Below, one piece after another: positions 25,519 through 35,881 of a stretch of DNA of 64,000 nucleotides. Both the position numbers and the translations under genes were made by a program. This stretch comes from Collinsella sp. An2. Its GTDB lineage: Bacteria > Actinomycetota > Coriobacteriia > Coriobacteriales > Coriobacteriaceae. The notes under the pieces were generated by a model. That model ran no database searches. It was given only the letters and a program-made list of their open reading frames with translations, and was not told the DNA's origin. Where the stretch lies: NCBI RefSeq assembly GCF_002160065.1, contig NZ_NFJW01000003.1:124001-188000 (forward strand). Reading direction: 5' to 3'. Numbering within the stretch: the stretch's first letter is position 1; every line of letters begins with the position of its first letter.

Positions 25519-27003
25519 ATGTTTAATAGCCTTTCCGATCGCTTGACCGATACCTTTGACCGCCTGCGCGGCAAGGGCAAGCTCACCGAGGCCGACATCA
25601 CGGCGGCGATGCGCGAGATCCGCATGGCGCTGCTCGAGGCCGACGTCAACTACAAGGTCGTCAAGGATTTCGTCGCCCGCACGCGCGAGCGCTGCCTCAC
25701 CGTTGAGGTCATGGACTCGCTGACGCCCGCCCAGAACGTCGTGAAGATCGTGCTCGACGAGCTCATCGAGCTCCTTGGCTCGACCGAGAGCAAGCTCGTG
25801 CTGTCCAACCGCATCCCCAACGTCATCATGCTCGTGGGCCTTCAGGGCTCCGGTAAGACGACGGCTGCGGCCAAGCTCGCCTTTATGCTCAAGAAGCAGG
25901 GCCGCTCTCCGCTGCTTGCGGCGTGCGACGTGTACCGTCCCGCTGCAGCCGACCAGCTTGCCACGCTCGGCGGCGAAATTGGCGTGCCGGTGTTCCGCGG
26001 CGACGGCCAGCATCCGGTCGATATCGCCAAAGGCGCGGTTCGCGAAGCCGTCGACCACATGCGCGATGTGGTCATCGTCGATACCGCCGGCCGCCTGCAG
26101 ATCGACGAGCAGATGATGCAGGAGGCCGTCGACATCAAACGTGCCGTGAAGCCCGACCAGGTGCTCATGGTCGTCGATGCCATGACCGGCCAGGACATCG
26201 TGAACGTCGTCTCCACCTTCGCCGAGCGCACGGATTTCGACGGCGTGATCATCTCGAAGCTCGACGGCGACGCCCGCGGCGGCGGCGCGCTTTCGGTCCG
26301 CCAGGTCACCGGTAAGCCCATCAAGTTTGTCTCGATGGGCGAAAAGCCCGACTCGCTCGAGGTTTTCAACCCCGAGCGCATGGCGAAGCGTATCCTGGGC
26401 ATGGGCGACGTCGTCGGCATCATCGAGAAGGCCCAGGAGATGGCCGACGCCGAGCAGGTTGAGGCTGCCGAGCGCATGCTTCGCGAGGGCTTTACCATGA
26501 ACGACATGGTCGACCAGATGCGCGCCCTGAAGAAGATGGGTGGCATGAAATCGATCATCGGCATGCTGCCGGGCGGCCAGAAGCTGCTCAACCAGATGGG
26601 CGGCAACGTCGACGAATCCGTCATGGACAAGATCGAGGCCATGATCATGTCCATGACCGCTGAGGAGCGCCTGAAGCCCTCGATCATCAACGGACAGCGC
26701 CGTGCTCGTATCGCCCGCGGTTCGGGCACTACGCCCACCGACGTGAACAACCTCATGCGCCAGTGGGGCGAGATGAACAAGATGATGGGCAAGATGCGCT
26801 CTATGTCGCAGCAGATGGGCGGCAAGAAAGGTAAGAAGGGCAAGAAAGGCAAGCGCATGCGCATGCCGGGAATGCCCGGGATGAGCGGCATGCCTGGCAT
26901 GGGCGGCGCGAATCCCTTCGCAGGCTTCGGCGGCTCGGGTGGCGGCTCCGACATGGACATGCTCCGCGCGATGGAGCAGCAGATGAAGGGCAAGAAGTTC
27001 TAA
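25519..27003 (+). CDS. ffh: Signal recognition particle protein Ffh
   Basis: A 494-residue SRP54 homologue. The NG domain (about 1-300) has GLQGSGKTTAAAK (about 106-118), DTAGRLQ and SKLDGDARGG. The Met-rich M domain (about 320-440), including KKMGGMKSIIGMLPGG, binds 4.5S RNA and signal peptides. The C-terminal tail is a Lys/Gly then Met/Pro/Gly low-complexity segment (GKKGKKGKKGKRMRMPG...), longer than in many homologues. It delivers nascent membrane proteins to FtsY. The ATG has AGGAG nearby at 25508-25512. Confidence 0.96.
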   Translation: MFNSLSDRLTDTFDRLRGKGKLTEADITAAMREIRMALLEADVNYKVVKDFVARTRERCLTVEVMDSLTPAQNVVKIVLDELIELLGSTESKLVLSNRIPNVIMLVGLQGSGKTTAAAKLAFMLKKQGRSPLLAACDVYRPAAADQLATLGGEIGVPVFRGDGQHPVDIAKGAVREAVDHMRDVVIVDTAGRLQIDEQMMQEAVDIKRAVKPDQVLMVVDAMTGQDIVNVVSTFAERTDFDGVIISKLDGDARGGGALSVRQVTGKPIKFVSMGEKPDSLEVFNPERMAKRILGMGDVVGIIEKAQEMADAEQVEAAERMLREGFTMNDMVDQMRALKKMGGMKSIIGMLPGGQKLLNQMGGNVDESVMDKIEAMIMSMTAEERLKPSIINGQRRARIARGSGTTPTDVNNLMRQWGEMNKMMGKMRSMSQQMGGKKGKKGKKGKRMRMPGMPGMSGMPGMGGANPFAGFGGSGGGSDMDMLRAMEQQMKGKKF

Positions 27004-27019
27004 CGCGCCTGCCGCGCCT

Positions 27020-27865
27020 CTATTTGACCTGAATCTCGATACGGGTGAGAAACTCGTCGGGATTGGCCGTATCGCGGTTGTCGATCTCGTAGAACTCGTA
27101 AGGCTCTTCTGCGAGGTCGAGCCCGTGCTCGGATGCGTACGCGAGCATGCGCCGGTATACTTCGGCGTTTTGCTCGTAGGGGCCTCGGTAGCGCAGGGTA
27201 AGGTAGTCGCCTGCGGGCAGAAGTTCGTCGTAGGGCGCCGTTTCGTTCTCTGAAACGGCTCCCTCGTCGTTGTGCTCCAATACGAAGAACACTGAGTCGT
27301 AGACGTTGGCGCGCCCCGCCCGAAGTTCCTGTTGGGAAAGCCGCCCACCTATCTCGAGCATGTTGAGGTGGGGGAGAACGTGCTCATACTGGCGGTGGAG
27401 CCGCTGGATCAAGAGGTCCATCTCTTCGTCACGCTCGATATGGGCCGACAGCTCGACGCAGGCGCGGGACGCTCGCCGCTCGATAGTGGGAGCGTCGACC
27501 GTTCGGGCCGATGCCTCTGCAAGCGCCTGGGCGCGTGCGCGGACCGCGGCGCGATCTGCGGTAAGCTGAGCGATGCGCTCGTCGAGCAAGCGCTCCTCTT
27601 TCTCCAGAAGCGCTAGGGTGGAGGCAAGACTTTGCTGGTCAAGGTAATCCTTGATGGCTTTCATGGGCATGTCCAGCCGGCGCAGGTCCTTGATGAGTGA
27701 CAGCTTGAACATATCGTCGAGCTCGTAGTGACGATAGCCATTAGACGCCCGACGCGGCGTGATGATGCCAAGCCGTTCGTAATAGCGCAGCGAGTCGATA
27801 CCGATGCCAAAGAGGCGGGACACCTCGCTGATGGTATAGCTGCCTTTGATGTGGCCGCTCTCCAC
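27020..27865 (-). CDS. MerR-family regulator with effector-binding domain
   Basis: A 281-residue regulator. The winged-helix MerR domain (about 10-80: YTISEVSRLFGIGIDSLRYYE, then GYRHYELDD) is followed by a dimerising helix (about 85-125) and a BmrR/GyrI-like ligand domain (about 130-280). Such proteins bind hydrophobic or cationic compounds and distort a promoter with an over-long spacer. A promoter of exactly this type lies in the gap to the divergent membrane-protein gene. Convergent with ffh, with only 16 bp between. A metal sensor is unlikely, since no Cys cluster is present. Confidence 0.88.
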   Translation of the reverse strand: MESGHIKGSYTISEVSRLFGIGIDSLRYYERLGIITPRRASNGYRHYELDDMFKLSLIKDLRRLDMPMKAIKDYLDQQSLASTLALLEKEERLLDERIAQLTADRAAVRARAQALAEASARTVDAPTIERRASRACVELSAHIERDEEMDLLIQRLHRQYEHVLPHLNMLEIGGRLSQQELRAGRANVYDSVFFVLEHNDEGAVSENETAPYDELLPAGDYLTLRYRGPYEQNAEVYRRMLAYASEHGLDLAEEPYEFYEIDNRDTANPDEFLTRIEIQVK

Positions 27866-27883
27866 GGAGCCTCCATAGTTCGC

Positions 27884-27914
27884 TTGACTCTGGTACCGTA
27901 CCAGAGTTTACCCT
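27884..27914 (+). promoter_or_regulatory. MerR-type promoter with 19-bp spacer dyad
   Basis: TTGACT (27884-27889) and TACCCT (27909-27914) are separated by 19 bp. The region between is filled by a dyad, ACTCTGGTAC-C-GTACCAGAGT (27887-27907), a perfect 10-bp inverted repeat. The long spacer carrying the operator is diagnostic of MerR-activated promoters. It faces the YitT-like gene and lies just upstream of the divergent merR-type gene, so it may also affect autoregulation. Confidence 0.85.
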
Positions 27915-27954
27915 AGGCTCCGTTCGTACCCTAAAGATAACGGAGACGTGTATC

Positions 27955-28665
27955 GTGTGCTCTCAGCTTATGGCAAAAGCGCGCGCAAGCGTGCGGGAAA
28001 CGCTTGCGGCAACAAGCCCTCTGGAGCTTGTGCGGCGCCTCGCCACCATCGCGCTTGGATGCGCCATCCTCACGTTTGGCATGCACAACATCCATCAGGT
28101 GGTCGGCATCACCGAGGGCGGTGTGCTCGGCGGCATTCTGCTGCTCAACCATTGGTTTGGCATCGATGCCTCCGTGGCGTCGCCTCTGCTCGACATCGTG
28201 TGCTATACGGTTGGCTTGTTCGTGCTGGGCGCGGGCTTTCTGGGCTGGTCCGCTGTCTCGAGCGTGCTCCTTGCCCTGTTCTACGCGCTTTGGGAGCGCC
28301 TGCCGCATCTGTTGCCCAACCTCTCTGCACACCCCTTGGTGGCCGCGATTCTTGGCGGCATGTTCGTAGGTGTCGGCGCGGGTCTTGTGGTGCGGTGCAA
28401 CGCCTCTGCAGGTGGCGATGACGCGCTGGCGCTTTCCATCCACAAGGTCTTTGGCCTCAAGCTCGCTCGGTGCTACCTCTTTACGGACCTTACGGTGCTT
28501 GTGCTCTCGCTCTCCTATATCCCGCTCACCAAGATCGCCTTCTCTATTGTCACGGTGTTCATCTCGTCGCCGATCATCGACTTCGTGCAGGGGTTTGGCC
28601 GCGGCGATGCCAGTGCTCCGTCGGGCTCCCTTGGAGGCACGAAGGCGCTTTCTTCGGAGGAGTAA
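27955..28665 (+). CDS. YitT/YczE-like integral membrane protein
   Basis: A 236-residue protein with five or six predicted membrane helices (starting about residues 28, 55, 82, 125 and 165). The overall pattern (GMHNIHQVVGITEGGVLGG, then VGVGAGLVVRCNASAGGDD) resembles YitT/DUF161 or the related YczE proteins; their function is not established. The GTG at 27955 with GGAGA upstream is preferred; an ATG at 27970 is possible. Its promoter is a MerR-type operator, so it is probably induced by the ligand of the divergent regulator and might be an efflux or protective membrane protein. That role is inference. Confidence 0.75.
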   Translation: MCSQLMAKARASVRETLAATSPLELVRRLATIALGCAILTFGMHNIHQVVGITEGGVLGGILLLNHWFGIDASVASPLLDIVCYTVGLFVLGAGFLGWSAVSSVLLALFYALWERLPHLLPNLSAHPLVAAILGGMFVGVGAGLVVRCNASAGGDDALALSIHKVFGLKLARCYLFTDLTVLVLSLSYIPLTKIAFSIVTVFISSPIIDFVQGFGRGDASAPSGSLGGTKALSSEE

Positions 28666-28800
28666 GGTCTGGGGACGAGGCTTTGACGGCGTGGCGTTTC
28701 TCGACATCTTGGACAAAACGGTGAGGTCTTCGGCCGGCGTCGGGGCGCGCTGTGTTCACGCTACAATGGGTTGGCAACCTATACGAGGCAGGAGGCGCGC

Positions 28801-29649
28801 ATGAGCAAGGCTGACCAGCAGTTTGTAACGATGTGCACGGATATTTTGGAGCACGGTACCACGACGCAGGGCGAAAAGGTGCGCCCCCATTGGGAGGACG
28901 GCACGCCTGCCTATACGATCAAGAACTTCGGCGTGACGGCTCGCTACGACCTTCGCGAAGAGTTCCCGGCGCTCACGCTTCGGCGCACGGCGCTCAAGAG
29001 CGCGATGGACGAGATTCTGTGGATCTATCAGCGCAAATCCAACAACATCCACGACCTAAACAGCCATATCTGGGACGAATGGGCCGACGACTCCGGTTCC
29101 ATCGGCAAGGCCTACGGGTATCAGATCGCACAGAAATCGCAGTATCCCGAGGGCGAGTTCGACCAGATGGACCGCGTGCTCTACGACCTTACGCACACGC
29201 CGTACTCGCGTCGCATCATGACCAACATGTACACCTTCGCCGACCTGCACGAGATGCACCTGTATCCCTGCGCCTACAGCGTTACCTATAACGTCACGCA
29301 CGCTGAAGGTGACGAGAAGCCTACGCTCAACATGTGCCTCATGCAGCGCAGCCAGGATATTCTTGCTGCAAACAACTGGAACGTTTGCCAATATGCGATT
29401 TTGCTCATGATGGTGGCGCAGTCTGTGGGCATGGTCGCCGGCGAGCTGCTGCACGTGATCGTGGACGCCCACATCTACGACCGTCACGTGGACATCGTCC
29501 GCGAGCTCATCACGCGTCCGCAGTATCCCGCACCCACGGTGCGGCTGAACCCCGAGGTCACGAACTTCTACGACTTCACGACCGACGACCTCATTGTCGA
29601 GAACTACCAGCACGGCCCGCAGGTGAAGAACATTCCGATCGCGGTGTAG
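28801..29649 (+). CDS. thyA: Thymidylate synthase
   Basis: A 282-residue ThyA-type enzyme. The catalytic Cys is about residue 157 in LYPCAYS, followed by LMQRSQDILAAN and the HIYDRH motif. The LYPCAY form resembles the Bacillus/phage-type branch rather than the APCH form of E. coli. It methylates dUMP to dTMP using methylene-tetrahydrofolate, producing dihydrofolate that the downstream FolA recycles. The ATG has AGGAGG 5 bases before it, and TACAAT (28762-28767) is a possible -10. Confidence 0.95.
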   Translation: MSKADQQFVTMCTDILEHGTTTQGEKVRPHWEDGTPAYTIKNFGVTARYDLREEFPALTLRRTALKSAMDEILWIYQRKSNNIHDLNSHIWDEWADDSGSIGKAYGYQIAQKSQYPEGEFDQMDRVLYDLTHTPYSRRIMTNMYTFADLHEMHLYPCAYSVTYNVTHAEGDEKPTLNMCLMQRSQDILAANNWNVCQYAILLMMVAQSVGMVAGELLHVIVDAHIYDRHVDIVRELITRPQYPAPTVRLNPEVTNFYDFTTDDLIVENYQHGPQVKNIPIAV

Positions 29650-29662
29650 GAAACGTCAAGGG

Positions 29663-29765
29663 GGGCGCCTCGCGCCGGCTTATCATCCTGTGCTCAAACA
29701 GTCCTCGGCTGCGCTTCGCTTGCCTGCGGAACTGCGCCAGGACGATAGGCCGGCGCGAGGCGCCC
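29663..29765. repeat. Long hairpin I with conserved core (thyA-folA gap)
   Basis: Arms at 29663-29690 and 29738-29765 are reverse complements at 26 of 28 positions (GGGCGCCTCGCGCCGGC...). The enclosed core (TGCTCAAACAGTCCTCGG...CCTGCGGAACTGCG) matches the core of the hairpin at 25398-25487 in the opposite orientation, while the stems differ completely. It begins 14 bp after the thyA stop. No T run follows, so a plain terminator is not a full explanation. Confidence 0.85.
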
Positions 29766-29823
29766 GTGCACGGTTATTTCAATGTGCGTGACCATAACAC
29801 GGCTCCCAAAGAAGGAGGATCAA

Positions 29824-30360
29824 GTGAGCAGAAAGCTTTCTGCGATCGTGGCGGTGTGCGACGACTGGGGCATTGGACGGGATGGCGACATGGTCGTTGC
29901 CAATCGCGCCGACATGCGGCACTTTGTGCGGTGCACCACGGGCCATACCGTCATCATGGGCCGTAAGACCTTGGAGAGCTTTCCGGGTGGACGTCCGCTC
30001 AAGGATCGTCGCAACATCGTGCTCACGCGAGACGAGACCTTTGTTCGTGAGGGCGCAGAGGTCGTGCATTCCGTCGACGAGGCGCTCTCGGCGCTCGCGG
30101 ACGAGGAAGAGGCGTGGATCATCGGCGGCGGCGAGGTCTATCGGCTGATGCTTCCGTACTGCTCGAAGGCTGTGGTCACGAAGAACCACTGCGTTCGCCC
30201 GGCCGATACGTACTTTCCCAACCTCGATGACGACCCATCGTGGCAACAGGTGGAGTCCTCACCCGTCGAGCAGATCGGGGCAGGGGAAGGCGACAAGGGC
30301 ATATCGTATTCGTTTGTGACCTACGAGCGGGTGGATGAGCCTGAGGGCGCGCGGCAATAA
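29824..30360 (+). CDS. folA: Dihydrofolate reductase
   Basis: A 178-residue DHFR, with the N-terminal IVAVCDDWGIGRDGDMVV (active-site acid in the usual position after the first helix), GRKTLESFPGGRPLKDRRN for NADPH and folate binding, and IIGGGEVYRLMLP near the middle. It regenerates tetrahydrofolate after thymidylate synthesis. The GTG at 29824 follows AAGGAGGATCAA; an upstream ATG at 29782 lacks a site. The thyA-folA pairing is a functional cluster. Confidence 0.94.
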   Translation: MSRKLSAIVAVCDDWGIGRDGDMVVANRADMRHFVRCTTGHTVIMGRKTLESFPGGRPLKDRRNIVLTRDETFVREGAEVVHSVDEALSALADEEEAWIIGGGEVYRLMLPYCSKAVVTKNHCVRPADTYFPNLDDDPSWQQVESSPVEQIGAGEGDKGISYSFVTYERVDEPEGARQ

Positions 30361-30459
30361 GCATGCTGTCGACGTCCGCGCGGCATAGCACGGGGCACGC
30401 CGCGCTTGCGTTGTCGCTTGCGGCAGCCCCCCTGTCGTGCGGCGTACGAAGCGCTGCGG

Positions 30460-30465
30460 TATCAT
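30460..30465 (+). promoter_or_regulatory. Candidate -10 element of the flavodoxin gene
   Basis: TATCAT 55 bp upstream of the flavodoxin ATG. The same hexamer occurs ahead of ileS (38048) and the NYN gene (35836), which suggests it is a common -10 form in this genome. No clear -35 is seen. Confidence 0.4.
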
Positions 30466-30520
30466 AAACAATCACGTATCACGACAATGCCGGCGCGCTT
30501 GCGCCTTGGAAAGGTCCGCC

Positions 30521-31111
30521 ATGAAGACCGTCATCCTTTACGTATCGAAGCACCATGGCAACACGAAGCGACTGGTAGACGCCATTGCCAACGCGCACGA
30601 TGACGTCGATACGATCGATGTCACAAAACTCGGCAAGGACGAGTACCCCGACCTGTCCGAGTATCGGCTGATCGGCCTTGCATCGGGCATCTATTATTCC
30701 GAGTTCGACCGCTCGCTCACGCGTGTGGCGGCAAATGTGCTCACGCAGGGCGACATGGTCTTCGCGCTTATGACGTATGGCAGCAAGAACAACTGGTATG
30801 GCAAGGACCTCGACAGTATCTGCCGCATGAAGCAGGCCGTGTTGCTTCGCATCTACGGGTGCCCGGGCTTTGATACCTGGGGCCCGTTCAAGCTCATGGG
30901 CGGCGTGGCGAAGAACCATCCGACCGATGAGGAGGTGCAGGGTGCCCTTGAGTTCTACGACAAGCTTGTCGAGGACTATGGCGAGCCGATCGAGGCCGAG
31001 TTCAAGAAGCGCGCACGTCGGCGCGCCCAAGAGGCGAAAATTCAGCGCGGCGGCCTGCTCATGCTCATCAAACGCACGGTGAACAAGGTATTCGACACCT
31101 TTTCTCGGTAG
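30521..31111 (+). CDS. Flavodoxin-family protein
   Basis: A 196-residue protein with a flavodoxin fold: N-terminal FMN phosphate-binding loop VSKHHGNTKRLVDAI (about 8-22), the ASGIYYSEFD segment (about 53-62) and TYGSKNN (about 88-94). The C-terminal 35 residues are basic (FKKRARRRAQEAK) and end in an amphipathic helix, which could contact the membrane or nucleic acid. It probably carries electrons with FMN; the partner is unknown. The ATG at 30521 has GGAAAGG upstream. It is followed by the methyltransferase gene after 6 bp. Confidence 0.85.
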   Translation: MKTVILYVSKHHGNTKRLVDAIANAHDDVDTIDVTKLGKDEYPDLSEYRLIGLASGIYYSEFDRSLTRVAANVLTQGDMVFALMTYGSKNNWYGKDLDSICRMKQAVLLRIYGCPGFDTWGPFKLMGGVAKNHPTDEEVQGALEFYDKLVEDYGEPIEAEFKKRARRRAQEAKIQRGGLLMLIKRTVNKVFDTFSR

Positions 31112-31117
31112 GCGCTC

Positions 31118-32017
31118 ATGAAACCTCAGATCATTCGAATCGACACGCTCGACGACGACCGCCTGGACGCCTATACGCGTCTGACTGAGCGCGAGCTGCG
31201 ATGTGTGCTGGAGCCCGAGAAGGGCATCTTCATCGCCGAGAGCGCCAAGGTCATTGAGCGCGCGATCGACGCGGGCATGGAACCCGTGAGCATGCTCATG
31301 GGCGAGCGGTGGCTCGAAACGTTTGTCCCGCTGTTGGACCGTATCGACACGCCTGAGGCCATCCCTGTGTTCGTTGCACCTATGGACCTCATGGAGACGC
31401 TGACCGGCTTTGCCGTCACGCGCGGTGCGCTCTGTGCATGCCGCCGGCCGCGCCTCGAGGACGCACGGACGTTTCTCGACGGCGTGGTTGCCCATGCCGA
31501 GGGCCGCCCCGTGCGCGTCTGCGTGCTCGAGGGTATCGTCGACCACACCAATGTGGGGGCGATCTTTAGGTCTGCTGCGGCGCTCAACGTGGACGGCATG
31601 TTGGTGAGCCCCACCTGCTGCGATCCGCTGTATCGCCGCGCCGTTCGCGTATCCATGGGAACGGTCTTTCAGGTGCCGTGGACGCGCATCGGCAGCGAGG
31701 CGCGTGTGTGGCCGCATGATGGGCTTGAGGTGCTCCATGACGCCGGTTTCACCTGCGCCGCGATGGCGCTGACCGACGATTCCGTCTCGCTCGACGATCC
31801 CTCGCTGCATACGATCGACCGGTTGGCCATCTTTATGGGGACCGAAGGGGCGGGCCTGGGCGCCAAGACGATCAAGGGCTGCGACATGGCCATTCGCATC
31901 CCCATGGCTCATGGCGTCGACTCTCTCAACGTCGCGGCGGCATCCGCGGTCGCCTTCTGGCAGCTCTGTCCGCACGTGTCCAACGCCTATCATTACCAGC
32001 CCGGAATGTACTCGTAA
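31118..32017 (+). CDS. TrmH (SpoU)-family RNA ribose methyltransferase
   Basis: A 299-residue SPOUT enzyme. The three SpoU motifs are present: DHTNVGAIFRSA with the conserved Asn and Arg (about 143-154), FMGTEGAGL (about 238-246) and IPMAHGVDSLNVAAASAV (about 264-281). The N-terminal region (about 1-110) resembles the substrate-binding domain of 23S rRNA 2'-O-methyltransferases such as TsnR or RlmB. It probably methylates rRNA or tRNA ribose; the exact site cannot be told. It is close behind the flavodoxin gene and probably in one transcript with it. Confidence 0.88.
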   Translation: MKPQIIRIDTLDDDRLDAYTRLTERELRCVLEPEKGIFIAESAKVIERAIDAGMEPVSMLMGERWLETFVPLLDRIDTPEAIPVFVAPMDLMETLTGFAVTRGALCACRRPRLEDARTFLDGVVAHAEGRPVRVCVLEGIVDHTNVGAIFRSAAALNVDGMLVSPTCCDPLYRRAVRVSMGTVFQVPWTRIGSEARVWPHDGLEVLHDAGFTCAAMALTDDSVSLDDPSLHTIDRLAIFMGTEGAGLGAKTIKGCDMAIRIPMAHGVDSLNVAAASAVAFWQLCPHVSNAYHYQPGMYS

Positions 32018-32208
32018 GGGCGCTTCGCTGGGCGAGATGCGGCGCGAAACGGATCCATGCTGGGTCGTTGCGCGCGTTGACCGTTGCCGCCCCCGCTCCC
32101 GTTCCCGCTCCCGTTGTCGGGCCGTATGCTCGCAGATAGGTTCTGCAGGGATTATCACGCAGGGGTTTGGGTATCCTTCTACCATTGCGGCTGCCCGTCG
32201 GGTAGCCG

Positions 32209-34131
<1,923 letters not shown>

Positions 34132-34164
34132 GGCATCATTGCGTTCCAAACCAGATTGATGACG

Positions 34165-34206
34165 AGCGAGGCTCGTACGGAGTTCCGTGCGGGCCTCGCT
34201 TCATGT
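34165..34206 (+). terminator. Terminator after ftsH
   Basis: AGCGAGGC...GTACGG-AGTT-CCGTGC...GCCTCGCT is a long stem with a small internal mismatch, followed by TCATGTTTGTT. It starts about 33 bp past the ftsH stop. Confidence 0.7.
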
Positions 34207-34270
34207 TTGTTGGCGCCCGTGGTAACAAACGGGGACCCTCGTTCGTGTATAGGGTAGGGAGGTGATTGAT

Positions 34271-34840
34271 GTGTTTACACGAAACGAGGAGCTCCGAAGC
34301 GAGGATTTCATGGAGGCCGCGGTCGCGGCACACCATGGCGCGGTGTTTCGCCTCGCGCTCAACCAGACGGGAAACCGCGCCGATGCACAGGACGTAACCC
34401 AGGAGGTCTTCATCAAGCTGATGAAATCGTTCACGGCGTTTCGCGATGCCGACCATCTGCGTGCATGGCTGCTCAGGGTGACCATCAACCAATGCCGCGA
34501 CCTCGCGCGCCAGGCGTGGAAACGGCGCGTCGACGTCTCGGCAGAGCCTGTTGTGCGGCCTGACGCTGCTCAAGACGAAGTGCTCGACGCGGTGGTGGAG
34601 CATCCGGTCTGGAGTGCGCTGCGCACGCTGAAGGAGACAGACCGCGCGGTCCTTCATCTGAGATACGTTGAAGAGCTCACGATTCCAGAGATCGCAGACG
34701 CGCTCTCTTGCAAGCAGGTAACCGTTCGGACCCGTTTGCGCCGGGCGCGCCTCAAGCTTCGTCGAGCAATGGAGGACGCCGGAGGCGTTCGCGGAGGCGC
34801 GTCGGTGGGTGTTACGGACGGGATAGGAGGTTTGCAATGA
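34271..34840 (+). CDS. ECF-type RNA polymerase sigma factor
   Basis: A 189-residue sigma-70 family factor with only regions 2 and 4. Region 2 includes NRADAQDVTQEVFIKLMKSF (about 36-55) and FRDADHLRAWLLRVTINQCRD (core binding and -10 recognition). Region 4 ends with LTIPEIADALSCKQVTVRTRLRRAR, the -35 helix-turn-helix. The GTG at 34271 is chosen because GGGAGGTGA ends 5 bases before it; the in-frame GTG at 34262 lies inside that site. Its stop overlaps the next gene (ATGA), whose product is a probable anti-sigma factor. Confidence 0.88.
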   Translation: MFTRNEELRSEDFMEAAVAAHHGAVFRLALNQTGNRADAQDVTQEVFIKLMKSFTAFRDADHLRAWLLRVTINQCRDLARQAWKRRVDVSAEPVVRPDAAQDEVLDAVVEHPVWSALRTLKETDRAVLHLRYVEELTIPEIADALSCKQVTVRTRLRRARLKLRRAMEDAGGVRGGASVGVTDGIGGLQ

Positions 34841-35700
34841 GCAACAGCTACGCATCATACGTACGGCGCATGCGAAACGTCGAGCCTACGAAGGACGAAC
34901 GGAGGGCCCTGATGATGGCGCTCTCAAACGAGCGGCGCGCCGTTGAGGCCGGGCGGAGCGGTCGCGCAGGGCAGCCGTCCCGCGCGGGTCTTGTGAGGGC
35001 TGCGGTGACCCGGAGGGCCGTGGCTGCGGTGGCGGCTGTGGCTGTCGTCGCGCTCGTGGCGGGCGTGGTCGGAACCATGGTGGGAGCCCCAGGCGCCTCT
35101 GGTCCCGCCGGGGCTGTGGGACCTGTGCTTGCCGCCTACGCAGACGGCACCCAGCTGGGGGACGGTGCAATGTTGCTACCTGCGAATTTCGGGTCGAGTG
35201 TGAGCTGGAGTCAGGGTGACGACGGGTCCTATCACTTCGATTTCAACGTCGACCTTTCGCTTGCAGAGAGGCGGTATCGCGATATCACCTATACCGTCGA
35301 TGGCGGCGATGCCACGTTGAAGTTCTTGCAGAGCCGCGAAGGGGTGTCGGCAGGGGACACGCTCGCCGATTACGAAGGCGTCACCACCTTCACCCTGAGC
35401 GATGCCACGATTGCGGGGACTTACGTTCTTTCCGTCGACGTTCCTCAAGATGAGATCGACGCGATAACCGACGACCCCCTTGCTGACTCTGCGGAGGTCT
35501 GCGCCCTCGCAGCACGCAAGCTCGCGGGTACGCGCATCCGCATCACGGCAACAGATTCCTCGGGGGCTAAGACCTCCCTCTGCTTCGAGCTGAACCCGGT
35601 GGACGATTTTGCCGAGCGCTACGCTAGGATTGAAAAGCATTTCCAGGAAGATGGCGAGACGGACGGCGCATCGCTCTTCACGATGAGGATCGTCGAATAG
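34837..35700 (+). CDS. Putative membrane anti-sigma factor
   Basis: A 287-residue protein: an N-terminal cytoplasmic part of about 65 residues rich in Arg and Glu, one membrane helix (about 66-88, Ala/Val-rich), then about 195 extracytoplasmic residues with an acidic beta-rich pattern and two Cys residues (about 226 and 251). The overlap with the ECF sigma gene and the single-pass topology argue for an anti-sigma factor that senses an envelope signal. The N-terminal part does not show an obvious zinc anti-sigma HxxxCxxC motif. No family name is certain. Confidence 0.65.
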   Translation: MSNSYASYVRRMRNVEPTKDERRALMMALSNERRAVEAGRSGRAGQPSRAGLVRAAVTRRAVAAVAAVAVVALVAGVVGTMVGAPGASGPAGAVGPVLAAYADGTQLGDGAMLLPANFGSSVSWSQGDDGSYHFDFNVDLSLAERRYRDITYTVDGGDATLKFLQSREGVSAGDTLADYEGVTTFTLSDATIAGTYVLSVDVPQDEIDAITDDPLADSAEVCALAARKLAGTRIRITATDSSGAKTSLCFELNPVDDFAERYARIEKHFQEDGETDGASLFTMRIVE

Positions 35701-35740
35701 CCCGATTGAGCTCGTACGCAAAGGCTGCATAAGTTAGGCT

Positions 35741-35778
35741 GGCGGCCGTGGGAGGACATGGCCCCGCGGCCGCCTTTC
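35741..35778 (+). terminator. Terminator after the sigma/anti-sigma pair
   Basis: GGCGGCCGTGGG / CCCCGCGGCCGCC forms a strong GC stem with an 8-nt loop followed by TTT, about 40 bp after the anti-sigma stop. The T run is short. Confidence 0.7.
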
Positions 35779-35835
35779 GTGCTGATGGGGCGCGGCGCGA
35801 CGTGCGCCGCATGTGGCAGGTGGGGGCGTTGGGGG

Positions 35836-35841
35836 TATCAT
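35836..35841 (+). promoter_or_regulatory. Candidate -10 element of the NYN-LOTUS gene
   Basis: TATCAT, 41 bp before the ATG, between the upstream terminator and the gene. It matches the hexamer ahead of ileS and the flavodoxin gene. Confidence 0.4.
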
Positions 35842-35881
35842 GATGCCAGTGCTCAGCATGTATAAGGTCTGAGAGGACATC

